Assembly (NCBI RefSeq): GCF_042431545.1
Contig: NZ_JBHLYX010000029.1
Strand: one strand, 5' to 3'
DNA from: Pseudoalteromonas xiamenensis
GTDB taxonomy: Bacteria; Pseudomonadota; Gammaproteobacteria; Enterobacterales; Alteromonadaceae
DNA: 64,000 nt
A program made the translations under genes and the position numbers. Positions within the stretch are counted from its first letter, which is position 1; each line of letters opens with the position of its first letter. Below, one piece after another: positions 8,177 to 17,073 of this stretch. The notes beneath the pieces were generated by a model. It made no database searches. It was not told the origin of the DNA and was given only the letters and a program-made list of their open reading frames with translations.

Positions 8177-8749
8177 TTAATCATCAAAAAGAATCTGCGC
8201 TGCTGCCTCAATCAAATTGGCGAATTCACGAGAAAACTCCTGCAGAAGAGCAAATTGTTCTATCACGAAACTATTAAACTCTAAGTCATGTGCAAGGCAA
8301 AATTGCTCGATTTGTGATTGTGGTAGTGCAAAAAAACCGAGTTGTTCGATACTCACTTGTAGCGCCTCTAGCATCTCCTGAGCTTGACCTGTCGCGTTGG
8401 ATAACACATCAGCATAAACACCCACGCCATCCAAAAATCCTAGGCTCCATTGATGGATCTTCTTTAAATCAAACGCACTCAATGTGAAGGGCGCATAACC
8501 TTGTTCAGAGTAAACCGTTTCAGAAACGTGATGATGTAGTGCCATAAATGCAAAAACACTTTGCTCATCTAATTGACCTGCAGAAAACCCAAATCGAGCT
8601 AGCCATTGCTCGGGTTCTTGTCCTTCTGGTCCACAAACATCTGCAAATAAGTAACCTTCCACGAAATCGATGGTGTAAGGACTGTGTATTGCGTCGAGGG
8701 CCTGAACGATTAATTGCTGTTCCACATCGCTATAAGTAAATGTATACAT
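8177..8749 (-). CDS. UPF0149 (YgfB/YecA-type) family protein
   Basis: 190 residues, soluble and acidic. The segment around residues 20-50 (SPYTIDFVEGYLFADVCGPE then W) and the later WSLGFLDGVG match the UPF0149 pattern of an N-terminal helical domain found in YgfB and YecA. The C-terminal SEC-C zinc motif of YecA is absent. YgfB-type proteins have been linked to gene regulation in Pseudomonas, but no role can be assigned here. It begins 2 bases after gspN ends and so is probably the last gene of the gsp operon. Confidence 0.7.
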   Translation of the reverse strand: MYTFTYSDVEQQLIVQALDAIHSPYTIDFVEGYLFADVCGPEGQEPEQWLARFGFSAGQLDEQSVFAFMALHHHVSETVYSEQGYAPFTLSAFDLKKIHQWSLGFLDGVGVYADVLSNATGQAQEMLEALQVSIEQLGFFALPQSQIEQFCLAHDLEFNSFVIEQFALLQEFSREFANLIEAAAQILFDD

Positions 8750-8751
8750 GA

Positions 8752-9510
8752 TCAGAGCTTGATTGGGTAATAGCCATCACTGTCTGCTCTGCCTAAAAAC
8801 TTCACAGCATCGTGAACTTCTTTTGGCAACGAAGCATCTGGCTTAATTTTTCCGTTTACGTTGAACTGCAAATTCTGACTGAGTAACGCGTCAGCTTGCA
8901 AGCCCAGTTTATTGTCAGGTGACACAGTGATTGCAATGTTACCAGACTTACAGTCCAATCCACCTTCAAGTTCACCGATACTGAACCAATTATTCAACCC
9001 TTTTACATCAATGTTTGGTGTGCGAATATCACCAACGAGCGCCTCGCAATAGGGCGTGCCCATTGAGAAATGCGAAACATTCAACAGCACTCGACCTTTT
9101 GCTTCAACAGGCAGCGGTAATGTTACATGACCCATCGCTTGCTCCACGCTAAAACGCAGCACGGTATCGTCAAGCGTCACATGTTGATTGAATAAATTTA
9201 GGGCAATATCTCCGTGACCAGAAATTTCGTCTTTGTCGCGCGCATTGCCAACTTTGACATTCAGTTGCAGTCGTCCAGTTAATAGTGCCGCAGGCGTGAT
9301 GTCCCAGTGCACATTTTTTAATGCCATTTGTTGAACACGGATTTCCGTGACATGCCCTTCCCATACGCTACCTGATAACTGCCCAAACTGAATCGTTGGT
9401 GGTAACAACGGTGCGCTCAACTGGATAGCGATTGTTGCGGGTAGTTGCCAAAACACAAATAGAACAAAACTCACTAAAAAAACCAGAGTTAGAGTCAACG
9501 TATTCTTCAA
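8752..9510 (-). CDS. gspN: Type II secretion system protein GspN
   Basis: 252 residues with a single N-terminal membrane anchor (about residues 5-25) followed by a periplasmic beta-rich domain of the T2SSN family. The start is a TTG whose bases overlap the gspM stop codon (TTGA), with a GGAG ribosome site 8 bases upstream. GspN is an accessory inner-membrane component present in only some secretons. It is the last recognisable gene of gspC-N. Confidence 0.87.
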   Translation of the reverse strand: MKNTLTLTLVFLVSFVLFVFWQLPATIAIQLSAPLLPPTIQFGQLSGSVWEGHVTEIRVQQMALKNVHWDITPAALLTGRLQLNVKVGNARDKDEISGHGDIALNLFNQHVTLDDTVLRFSVEQAMGHVTLPLPVEAKGRVLLNVSHFSMGTPYCEALVGDIRTPNIDVKGLNNWFSIGELEGGLDCKSGNIAITVSPDNKLGLQADALLSQNLQFNVNGKIKPDASLPKEVHDAVKFLGRADSDGYYPIKL

Positions 9511-9986
9511 AGTGACTTCTCCAAAACCAAACGACTGACGCGGACGAAGCCAGGTTGTGTATCTTGACCTAATTCTACGTTTTCAATGAGTACACCATGG
9601 CGATTAACCATTTCGTCCAACCAACTGATCAGCGCATTAAATTCAACTGAATCAATCGTCAAACGCAGCGAATTATCACTTGGCTGCATCTTCGAAATAT
9701 TGATGTTAAAACGGCTACGTGTACTGTTTACGATTTGGCTCAATGAACCACCGCTTTGTGCTTGCTTTGGCTGCGCGGCTTTTAACTTCACCACACTTTC
9801 TTTCACCCAAGCCACTAATTCAGTTTGTTGTTGGCGGTCTTTCAATGCTTTTTCAATTCCTTGATTTAACGGTTTGAAAATGCCCATGAATAAAACAAAA
9901 ATGACAAAAACACTACCAGCCACTAAAAGTAGTCGTTGTTCTTGTTCCTTTAAACCGTGCCAGTATTTGAGTGCTTTCTCTTTCAT
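9507..9986 (-). CDS. gspM: Type II secretion system protein GspM
   Basis: 159 residues. One transmembrane helix at about residues 18-36 is followed by a short coiled-coil and a periplasmic ferredoxin-like domain. GspM pairs with GspL in the inner-membrane platform and helps place the GspE ATPase. The gene begins in a TAATG overlap with gspL and its stop overlaps the gspN start, so expression is translationally coupled. Confidence 0.92.
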   Translation of the reverse strand: MKEKALKYWHGLKEQEQRLLLVAGSVFVIFVLFMGIFKPLNQGIEKALKDRQQQTELVAWVKESVVKLKAAQPKQAQSGGSLSQIVNSTRSRFNINISKMQPSDNSLRLTIDSVEFNALISWLDEMVNRHGVLIENVELGQDTQPGFVRVSRLVLEKSL

Positions 9987-11188
9987 TATGCCCCCTTCAC
10001 TCGCAACTCACCGACGACAAAGTCGCCATCGTTATTCAACGACCCTTGATCGACACTCAAACCTTGCTGCTCGAATAATGCTTTCACTTGGCCAAAAGAT
10101 TGGAAATCTTTGCCTCGAGCTCGAATACGCAATTCATTTCGACGCTGATCAAAGCGAATGGTTTCCACGGAAAACTGTTTCACTTCACTAAGGACAGTTA
10201 CCATTTGCTCCGTCAATTTGAGGAAACTTGTCTCTGGTCCGCCGTCTAATTGCGCCAGCGCACTTCTCAGCTGTGTTCTGAGCAATTGTGGACGCACAAC
10301 TTTGCCTGGAAACGCCTCTTGATAGGCTGCAACGGCTTCAGCTTTCAAATTAGCCACTTCATTATTTAAGTGGAGCAACTGAACCGTTTTCACACCAATA
10401 AACGCAACCAGCGCAACACTTGCCGCAATCAATCCACTGCGCCAGTCAGCCCACCACTGTGGTTGTTTTTTCTTTTGCGCAAAAGCCCCTTGGTTGAAGG
10501 TCAGTTTGTGTAACGTTAAATGTTTTGCACAAACCGCTAAGGGCAAATCATATTCGGCTTCTTGCGCATTCCATTGTATACCTGCAAATGCGTGCTCAAT
10601 TGGACTGAAATGATTCACAATACTGACTTTAGCGGCATGGAGATAGGTTTCGAGCCAACTACTTTCCACCGCAGCAACTTGCCAATCACCTTGTTTTACC
10701 AACCATTGTTCCCCAAGACGGATCATCGAAGCTTCACCATCTTGTGCATTCGGTAACAACAGCGCATCCGGCACCATACGATGGATTTCAATGCCCGCTT
10801 CATGAAAACGTGAATACCAATTTGAAAGCCACGTTTTATCGCAACAGGCGATACGGATCGCATGTTTCTCATCCACCATCGTTGGCTGTTCAATTGCGAT
10901 GAACATGCTGTCGACGTCTTGAGCGAGCTGCTCTTCAATTAGATAAGGTAAAGCTTGCTCGAGTTTTCGCCCCCACTTGGTTGGCAACATCACTGTTTTA
11001 AGCGAGACTTGATCACTGGGTAACAAGACGATGACTTCTCTATCCGCCGCTTTTTCTTCTAATACGGATAGCTTCCCTTGCGCGAGCTCACCACTGGCAA
11101 TAATTTGCGAATCGTGGTTCGACCAAATCATCCAGTGAACCACATCTTGCAGATTATGTCCGATTCGGACCACTAACATCTCTTTCAC
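9986..11188 (-). CDS. gspL: Type II secretion system protein GspL
   Basis: 400 residues. The N-terminal cytoplasmic part (about 1-240) has the actin-like fold that binds the GspE N domain; a membrane helix at about 258-277 (SGLIAASVALVAFIGVKTV) leads to a periplasmic ferredoxin-like domain. The start is a GTG overlapping the gspK stop (GTGA) with GGAGG six bases upstream. GspL links the ATPase to the inner-membrane platform together with GspM and GspF. Confidence 0.94.
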   Translation of the reverse strand: MKEMLVVRIGHNLQDVVHWMIWSNHDSQIIASGELAQGKLSVLEEKAADREVIVLLPSDQVSLKTVMLPTKWGRKLEQALPYLIEEQLAQDVDSMFIAIEQPTMVDEKHAIRIACCDKTWLSNWYSRFHEAGIEIHRMVPDALLLPNAQDGEASMIRLGEQWLVKQGDWQVAAVESSWLETYLHAAKVSIVNHFSPIEHAFAGIQWNAQEAEYDLPLAVCAKHLTLHKLTFNQGAFAQKKKQPQWWADWRSGLIAASVALVAFIGVKTVQLLHLNNEVANLKAEAVAAYQEAFPGKVVRPQLLRTQLRSALAQLDGGPETSFLKLTEQMVTVLSEVKQFSVETIRFDQRRNELRIRARGKDFQSFGQVKALFEQQGLSVDQGSLNNDGDFVVGELRVKGA

Positions 11189-12165
11189 TGCACGCCTCCA
11201 AATTTCCGTGCAAGGACGGTCACATGACTATCTTTCACTTCCAGTGTACTGGTCATGCTAAAGCGCCTTTCATTGAAAAATGCTTGAGCGACCAATTGAA
11301 AATGTTCACTATTCACTGTTAATAGTTCATCAACCTTGCCAAAATCTTTGACACCTTGTTGTTTTAATTCTTCGATAAAGTCTGTGACTTTTGCAAAACC
11401 TTGTTCCGGTCTTGCTCCAATAATGCCCTCGGCGCCAGACTGACTCAAATTAGGGATCACCGCACTTAACAATAGTGCGTTTTCTGATGTGATCGTATTC
11501 ACATTGAGCTTTAACTCTTTATTACCTGGGATCACACACACATAAGGTAATAGTTTTTCCATCACCAATGGATTGAATCCCTTAATGACACGCAGTTCAG
11601 ACACGGAAGCCAGCAAATTATTTGCGGTCATGTATGGGTTGCGATTAGACATATATTCATCTTCTTCCGCACCAGAGCGGTTCGTAATACTGTCTTCATC
11701 AATCCAATCATAAACACTGTCCGCGAGCGTTTCTTCAGACTCTTCATTGCCTAACTCTTCGATGTTCTGAAGCAAAAACAACAGCGCGCGATGAGCCGGA
11801 TTAATACCTTGTGTTTGATTTTGTCCATCGTCAGGTTGTGCTAATGCATTCAAATTCAAACAAGCGTGTAAATCCGTTAAACCAACTTTTAAATAACCAT
11901 TATCAACGGGATAGGGTTCTGGTTCTTGTGCCCAAATTTGCCCAAGATTAACCACATCCGCTTTATCTTTTTTAACTTCAATAAGCACTTTCCGCGCAAG
12001 TTCTTCCGCAGCGTACGCGTACCACTTTGATTGTTGGTGCTGCTGGATATTCGTTGTTTTTTGCACTTGCACCATTAAACTCACGGCCATGTCTGCTGCA
12101 ATTGTGGCGGCTAATGCAACGATGAACAACACGATAACTAAAGCGGCACCACGTTCTTTACCCAT
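11185..12165 (-). CDS. gspK: Type II secretion minor pseudopilin GspK
   Basis: 326 residues from the ATG at 12165, chosen because GAGGGG lies six bases upstream; a frame extended to 12228 would overlap gspJ far more. The prepilin leader MGKERG is followed by AALVIVLFIVALA, the hydrophobic pseudopilus helix. As usual for GspK, position +5 carries no glutamate, and the protein has a large globular insertion. GspK caps the pseudopilus with GspI and GspJ. The gene overlaps gspJ by 8 bases. Confidence 0.93.
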   Translation of the reverse strand: MGKERGAALVIVLFIVALAATIAADMAVSLMVQVQKTTNIQQHQQSKWYAYAAEELARKVLIEVKKDKADVVNLGQIWAQEPEPYPVDNGYLKVGLTDLHACLNLNALAQPDDGQNQTQGINPAHRALLFLLQNIEELGNEESEETLADSVYDWIDEDSITNRSGAEEDEYMSNRNPYMTANNLLASVSELRVIKGFNPLVMEKLLPYVCVIPGNKELKLNVNTITSENALLLSAVIPNLSQSGAEGIIGARPEQGFAKVTDFIEELKQQGVKDFGKVDELLTVNSEHFQLVAQAFFNERRFSMTSTLEVKDSHVTVLARKFGGVQ

Positions 12166-12805
12166 TGGATGCCCCTCTATTTTCGCCATTGTCTTCTTTA
12201 CGTTCTTCGCCTGTACCCGGCACTGCAAAAATTCGACGTATTTCGGGTTTATCTTTTTGTTTCAGCGTTACGGCCACCGCCAATGGCAATGCCTGCATTT
12301 TCCATTCGTCTTGCCACTTTTGCGCCTTATCTAAAAACTCGAATTTGAGCTCTTCTACATCATTAAGTAACACTTGAACTTTTGGTTCAGTGCCATCCAG
12401 TTGGTCAACATAGATGCGATACAGGCGTTCTAGTTTGTCATCCATTACCCGATACCCGACCGCTTGTAATTCTGAGCGAGGCAACAAATTAATAGGGTTA
12501 ATCCAACCGTCTCGAATAAACCCGATGCCATCATACTGACTTTCAAATTGATAACGGCCGTGGATAATATAACTCGTTGCCTTATCACCCGACTCATTGC
12601 GTACAATGCGAGTACTGAGTTGGCTGAAATCTTGGTCCATGAAGCGAAACACGGTTTGTAGCTTCTCGAGTTCAGTCAACGTGTCTTCTGAGGCCTCTTT
12701 CGCGTTCATCGTCGATTCGAGAATTTGATGGGTCGCCATAACCACAACCGCGAGAATTGCTAACGCCATCATGACCTCGATGAGCGTAAATCCCTTGGCC
12801 TTCAT
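12158..12805 (-). CDS. gspJ: Type II secretion minor pseudopilin GspJ
   Basis: 215 residues. The prepilin peptidase signal MKAKG^FTLIEVMMALAIL is typical, with the +5 glutamate. The globular domain follows. GspJ forms the tip complex with GspI and GspK. Its start overlaps the gspI stop codon (ATGA). Confidence 0.95.
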   Translation of the reverse strand: MKAKGFTLIEVMMALAILAVVVMATHQILESTMNAKEASEDTLTELEKLQTVFRFMDQDFSQLSTRIVRNESGDKATSYIIHGRYQFESQYDGIGFIRDGWINPINLLPRSELQAVGYRVMDDKLERLYRIYVDQLDGTEPKVQVLLNDVEELKFEFLDKAQKWQDEWKMQALPLAVAVTLKQKDKPEIRRIFAVPGTGEERKEDNGENRGASNG

Positions 12806-13179
12806 CGCGTTGTCTCTTTATAAATGTAGGTCGTTAAATCGTATTCCATTTGCGTCATGGCTTCATCGGAATATACATTTATCGTCACTTTAACAAAATC
12901 AGGCGCTTCCGTCGGTGCAACCACTTGCTGCCAATACCATTTGATCCCAGCAAGTTCCTCATCGCCTTTTTCACCATTTTTCGGTGCTTTACTTTCTGTG
13001 CCCGCTTTAAGTAACGCTAATTGATTTTCAGCAACCCAAGAAGCATACGTTTGTGATTCAATACTAGACACATGCACAATATGCTGACCCGTTGCTTGCA
13101 TTGCCGCAATCCCAGCCAAAGCACAAATGCTCAGCGCGACCATCACTTCCAAGAGGGTAAACCCGCGAACCTTATTCAT
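12802..13179 (-). CDS. gspI: Type II secretion minor pseudopilin GspI
   Basis: 125 residues with the prepilin signal MNKVRG^FTLLEVMVALSI and a short globular domain, the normal size for GspI. It nucleates the tip complex of the pseudopilus. The gene overlaps gspH by 8 bases and gspJ by 4. Confidence 0.95.
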   Translation of the reverse strand: MNKVRGFTLLEVMVALSICALAGIAAMQATGQHIVHVSSIESQTYASWVAENQLALLKAGTESKAPKNGEKGDEELAGIKWYWQQVVAPTEAPDFVKVTINVYSDEAMTQMEYDLTTYIYKETTR

Positions 13180-13759
13180 CGTCTTCTGGTTCCTTTCGCA
13201 TTTTGGCCGGCGCTACATACTCACCTTCAATAAAATACACGGGTTCTGCATAACCATCTGCTGCCAACTGGAACTGGAACGCGCTCATCTCACCAGATGA
13301 AAGTAACAACACTTGTGGGATCTTGCGCTTCTTCAATTCGAGCAAATCATCATCGCTGCCACTCAATAATTCTCGCCACTTAGCCTGTTCCAACAGGTTG
13401 TCTTCTGACCAGCCAAGTCCTTCCAGGTTGAGAGTCAGTCTATATGCTTCACCCAGCTCTATTGGTTGGAACAACTCTTCTTCTTCAAAGCTAATCCAGT
13501 TTTCACCATCAAAAACCAAAAATTCGAGTTTTTGGTTTTCCATCATCATCCCCAATTCGACTTGGTTTAAGACAGCATACTCGGACGCCATATTGATAGT
13601 GGTGTGAAGGCGAAGCGCTTGCTTCTCCAGCGCTTCTTCATGGTTGTCGTCCAAACCATAGACGACAAGCTGCGTACCAAAAGCAATAATGACCAGCACC
13701 ACGAGGATTTCGATTAAACTAAATCCTCGTTGGTGTTTACTTGCTTTGCTAGAAGACAT
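13172..13759 (-). CDS. gspH: Type II secretion minor pseudopilin GspH
   Basis: 195 residues from the ATG at 13759; an in-frame TTG at 13777 is an alternative, and neither has a clear ribosome site. The prepilin signal is KHQRG^FSLIEILVVLVII with glutamate at +5. GspH links the minor tip complex to the major pseudopilin. The globular part is longer and more acidic than usual near the C terminus (PEDDE). Confidence 0.92.
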   Translation of the reverse strand: MSSSKASKHQRGFSLIEILVVLVIIAFGTQLVVYGLDDNHEEALEKQALRLHTTINMASEYAVLNQVELGMMMENQKLEFLVFDGENWISFEEEELFQPIELGEAYRLTLNLEGLGWSEDNLLEQAKWRELLSGSDDDLLELKKRKIPQVLLLSSGEMSAFQFQLAADGYAEPVYFIEGEYVAPAKMRKEPEDDE

Positions 13760-13792
13760 GGAGTTGAAGTACGACAAGATAGTTAAGCTCGA

Positions 13793-14218
13793 TTACTTGT
13801 TTTCTTGATCCCAGTTTCCGATATCGTCATCCGTACCCACTTCACCGTCTGGACCCATAGAGAAAATATCGACTTTTTTACCCATTTCACCTGGGCTAAC
13901 TAACTGATATGGATTACCCCATGGGTCTTCAGGAAGTTTTGAAATAAAACCACCTTCAGGGAAACGAGATGGAATTGGCTCGATAGACGTTTTCGTCACT
14001 AACGCTTCTAAACCTTGCTCTGTCGACGGATAAGCTTTGTTCTTTAGCTTATACATGTTCATCGCGTCTTCAAGTTGCTGAATATCCAGTCTTGCTTTGT
14101 CTTTTGCCGCTTCTTCTTGTTGACCCATGATGTTAGGCGCAACAATTGACATGATCATCCCGATGATAACCAGTACCACCATAATTTCTAATAATGAAAA
14201 ACCAGATTGCTTGTTCAC
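13793..14218 (-). CDS. gspG: Type II secretion major pseudopilin GspG
   Basis: 141 residues from a GTG start at 14218, which has GAGGT seven bases upstream; an in-frame ATG at 14251 has no ribosome site and would give an unusually long leader. The leader then reads MNKQSG^FSLLEIMVVLVIIG, the normal GspG form. The body has the AYPSTEQGLEALV helix and the calcium-binding C-terminal loop GPDGEVGTDDDIGNW. GspG is the main subunit of the pseudopilus that pushes substrates through GspD. Confidence 0.95.
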   Translation of the reverse strand: MNKQSGFSLLEIMVVLVIIGMIMSIVAPNIMGQQEEAAKDKARLDIQQLEDAMNMYKLKNKAYPSTEQGLEALVTKTSIEPIPSRFPEGGFISKLPEDPWGNPYQLVSPGEMGKKVDIFSMGPDGEVGTDDDIGNWDQENK

Positions 14219-14284
14219 GTGACTTACCTCTATTACTGGTGCTTTATCCATACGGCATTAAAACTTAATACCTGTTCCTTCGAC

Positions 14285-15517
14285 CTATAGGCCAATTGCT
14301 TTGTTCATTGCCATAATTGGCTGCAAAATTGCCATCACGATAAACAATACGATAACCGCCATACCTGCAATCATGGCAGGCTCAAGCAATTTCAACGTAA
14401 CATTTACCATGCTTTCAAATTCTCTGTCTTGGTTGTTCGCTGCTCGCTCTAACATTTGTTCAAGCTCACCTGATTTTTCCCCACTGGCAATCATGTGGAT
14501 CATCATGGGTGGAAACAACTTTGTTTGTTGTAATGCTGCTCTTAAACTTGCCCCTTCGCTGACGCGGGTAGCCGCCTCAGAAACGGCTTGTTTAATGCGT
14601 TGATTTTCCAGTACTTGCCCAGAGATTTTCATCCCCTCTAGCAGCGGTACAGAACTTGAAGACAAAATACTGAGGGTACGAGCGAAACGCGCTGTGTTTA
14701 TTCCACGACTGATTTTCCCAAGTCCTGGCATTTGCAAAATTTTGCCGTCAAACCAATAACGCACTTTAGGACGTTTTAATGCTTGCTTGATACCAAAAAC
14801 CGTACCCACAATCACCACTAGGCTCGGCAGCCAATAGTGCTGAACAAAGTTACTTGCTGCCATAACCCATTCCGTTGTCCACGGCAAAGCTTGCTTTGAC
14901 TTTTCAAACGTTTTCAGAATCTTTGGCACAACGGTACCAAGTAGTACAGACACGATAGCAATCGCAAAGATAACTAGAATGATTGGGTAAACCATAGCCT
15001 GTGTAATCTGGCTGCGCATATGTTGGCGCTGTTCTGTGTAGTCCGCTAAACGATTCAGTACCGCATCCAAATGACCCGACTTTTCCCCCGCTGCGACCAT
15101 CGCGCGGTATAAATTGTCAAAGACATGCGGAAATTCGGACATACCATCGGCGAGCGTATAACCCTCAACCACTTTCGAGCGAACCGACATCAGCATTCGC
15201 TTTAAGCGTGGCTTTTCACATTGTTCAGCAACCGCTTTTACCGCGGCTTCAACGGGCAACGCGGATTGAATCAAGGTTGCTAATTGACGTGTGATTAGCG
15301 CTAAATCCGCTGTCGACGGTTTATACCCTCGATTGAAAAGCCCCATTCCAGAGCCTGAGCTTGCTGCCTTTTCTTTTTGAGCGGCTGGAGAAACTTCAAG
15401 CGCAACTAACCCCATTTCTCGCAATTGTGTGCGGATCTGTTTAGCGGTGTCTGCTTCTAGTATGCCTTTTTTCTCTTTTCCTTTGGCATCCAGTGCTCGA
15501 TATTCAAATGCCGCCAT
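14285..15517 (-). CDS. gspF: Type II secretion inner-membrane protein GspF
   Basis: 410 residues, the family length. Two T2SSF domains (about residues 70-195 and 275-395) flank three membrane helices at about 170-195, 225-245 and 380-400. GspF is the polytopic platform protein that couples GspE to pseudopilus assembly. The gene starts in a TAATG overlap with gspE. Confidence 0.96.
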   Translation of the reverse strand: MAAFEYRALDAKGKEKKGILEADTAKQIRTQLREMGLVALEVSPAAQKEKAASSGSGMGLFNRGYKPSTADLALITRQLATLIQSALPVEAAVKAVAEQCEKPRLKRMLMSVRSKVVEGYTLADGMSEFPHVFDNLYRAMVAAGEKSGHLDAVLNRLADYTEQRQHMRSQITQAMVYPIILVIFAIAIVSVLLGTVVPKILKTFEKSKQALPWTTEWVMAASNFVQHYWLPSLVVIVGTVFGIKQALKRPKVRYWFDGKILQMPGLGKISRGINTARFARTLSILSSSSVPLLEGMKISGQVLENQRIKQAVSEAATRVSEGASLRAALQQTKLFPPMMIHMIASGEKSGELEQMLERAANNQDREFESMVNVTLKLLEPAMIAGMAVIVLFIVMAILQPIMAMNKAIGL

Positions 15518-17073
15518 TAGCCTTCCTCACGCGTTACGCGCAATACTTCTTCTAATGTCGTTTTGCCATCAAGTACTCGTGAAATACCATCTTGGCGAAT
15601 GCTCGGGTAATGTTTGCGAACGTATTTCTCAACCGCTTGTTCACCTTTACCATTGTGGATCAATTCGCGGATATGCTCATCAACCACCAATAACTCGTGA
15701 ATACCTGTTCGACCTTTATAGCCGTTGTAATTACATTCATCACACCCGACTGCGCGGTAAATCGTCGGTGGATTTGCAGGTGACACACCCAACAATTCAC
15801 ATTCACGTTCATCGGCATGATGTGCCGCTTTACATTTAGGGCACAAAGTACGCACTAGACGTTGAGACAATACACCAAGTAATGACGAAGACAATAAAAA
15901 CGGCTCGACGCCCATGTCTTCCATACGTGTAATCGCACCAGAGGCCGTGTTGGTATGAAGTGTCGACATAACAAGGTGACCGGTTAATGATGCTTGCACA
16001 CCAATTTGAGCCGTCTCCAAGTCTCGTATTTCACCAACCATTACCACATCCGGATCTTGACGTAGAATTGCACGTAAGCCGCGTGCAAACGTCATTTCAA
16101 CCTTCGCATTAACTTGCGTTTGACCAATACCAGGAATTTCATACTCAATTGGATCTTCTACAGTCAAGATATTACGGTCTTTACTGTTAATTTGCGTAAG
16201 GCCTGCATACAACGTGGTACTCTTACCTGAACCGGTTGGACCTGTCACCAAAATAATACCATGTGGTTTTGCTATCATATCGGCAAATCGATTGCGGATA
16301 CTTTCAGTCATACCAAGGTCTTCTAAGTTCAAACGAGCATTATTCTTGTCAAGAAGACGAAGTACAACACGTTCACCAAAACTTGACGGCATGGTTGATA
16401 CCCGCACGTCGACCGCTCGACCGGCAATTCGCAGACTAATACGACCATCTTGTGGTACACGTTTTTCCGCAATGTCCAACTTCGCCATAACTTTGATACG
16501 CGAAACCAACAGTGAAGATAACTTACGGTTGGGCTTCAATACTTCTTTCAGCACACCATCAACACGGAAACGGATCACCAAATCCTGCTCGAATGTTTCG
16601 ATATGGATATCCGATGCACCTTCTTTAATGGCCTCACTCAACATAGCGTTGATTAACTTAATGATTGGCGCATCGTCATCCGCCGCCAACAAGTCTTCGG
16701 TTTGCGGTAATTCTTCAGCCAAAGAAAAAAGATCCACTTCGTTACCAATGTCTTCCATCATTTGCTGAGTTTCAGAACTGTCGCGTTGGTAACTGGCTTC
16801 GAGCATCAACTCAAAACGATCTTTTTCTAACGCTTCAACTCGGAATGCTTTTCCCGCAAAACGGCGCACTTCCAGCAACGCTTCCGCCGATATGTCTCCG
16901 GTGGTGTAAACGATGTATTCGTCATGTTCGACACTTAGCAAGAGCCCAAAACGTTTTGCAAAGGCAAAAGGCAAACGTTTGCGGCTTATTACTTCCGTTG
17001 CTTGCTCTTCATCCAATGGCATGATGTCAGCGCGAACTTCAGCTACCGTATCAGTCATTGTTTTGCTCATCAT
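15517..17073 (-). CDS. gspE: Type II secretion ATPase GspE
   Basis: 518 residues. N-terminal GspL-binding domain, then the hexameric ATPase core: Walker A GPTGSGKST (about 277-285), the Asp box, Walker B around VVMVGEIRD, and a His box. A tetracysteine zinc loop, CPKC...CDEC, lies at about 400-440. GspE powers pseudopilus growth from the cytoplasm. The start overlaps the end of gspD by 23 bases; a second ATG at 17058 would leave 8 bases of overlap and is also possible. Confidence 0.97.
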   Translation of the reverse strand: MMSKTMTDTVAEVRADIMPLDEEQATEVISRKRLPFAFAKRFGLLLSVEHDEYIVYTTGDISAEALLEVRRFAGKAFRVEALEKDRFELMLEASYQRDSSETQQMMEDIGNEVDLFSLAEELPQTEDLLAADDDAPIIKLINAMLSEAIKEGASDIHIETFEQDLVIRFRVDGVLKEVLKPNRKLSSLLVSRIKVMAKLDIAEKRVPQDGRISLRIAGRAVDVRVSTMPSSFGERVVLRLLDKNNARLNLEDLGMTESIRNRFADMIAKPHGIILVTGPTGSGKSTTLYAGLTQINSKDRNILTVEDPIEYEIPGIGQTQVNAKVEMTFARGLRAILRQDPDVVMVGEIRDLETAQIGVQASLTGHLVMSTLHTNTASGAITRMEDMGVEPFLLSSSLLGVLSQRLVRTLCPKCKAAHHADERECELLGVSPANPPTIYRAVGCDECNYNGYKGRTGIHELLVVDEHIRELIHNGKGEQAVEKYVRKHYPSIRQDGISRVLDGKTTLEEVLRVTREEG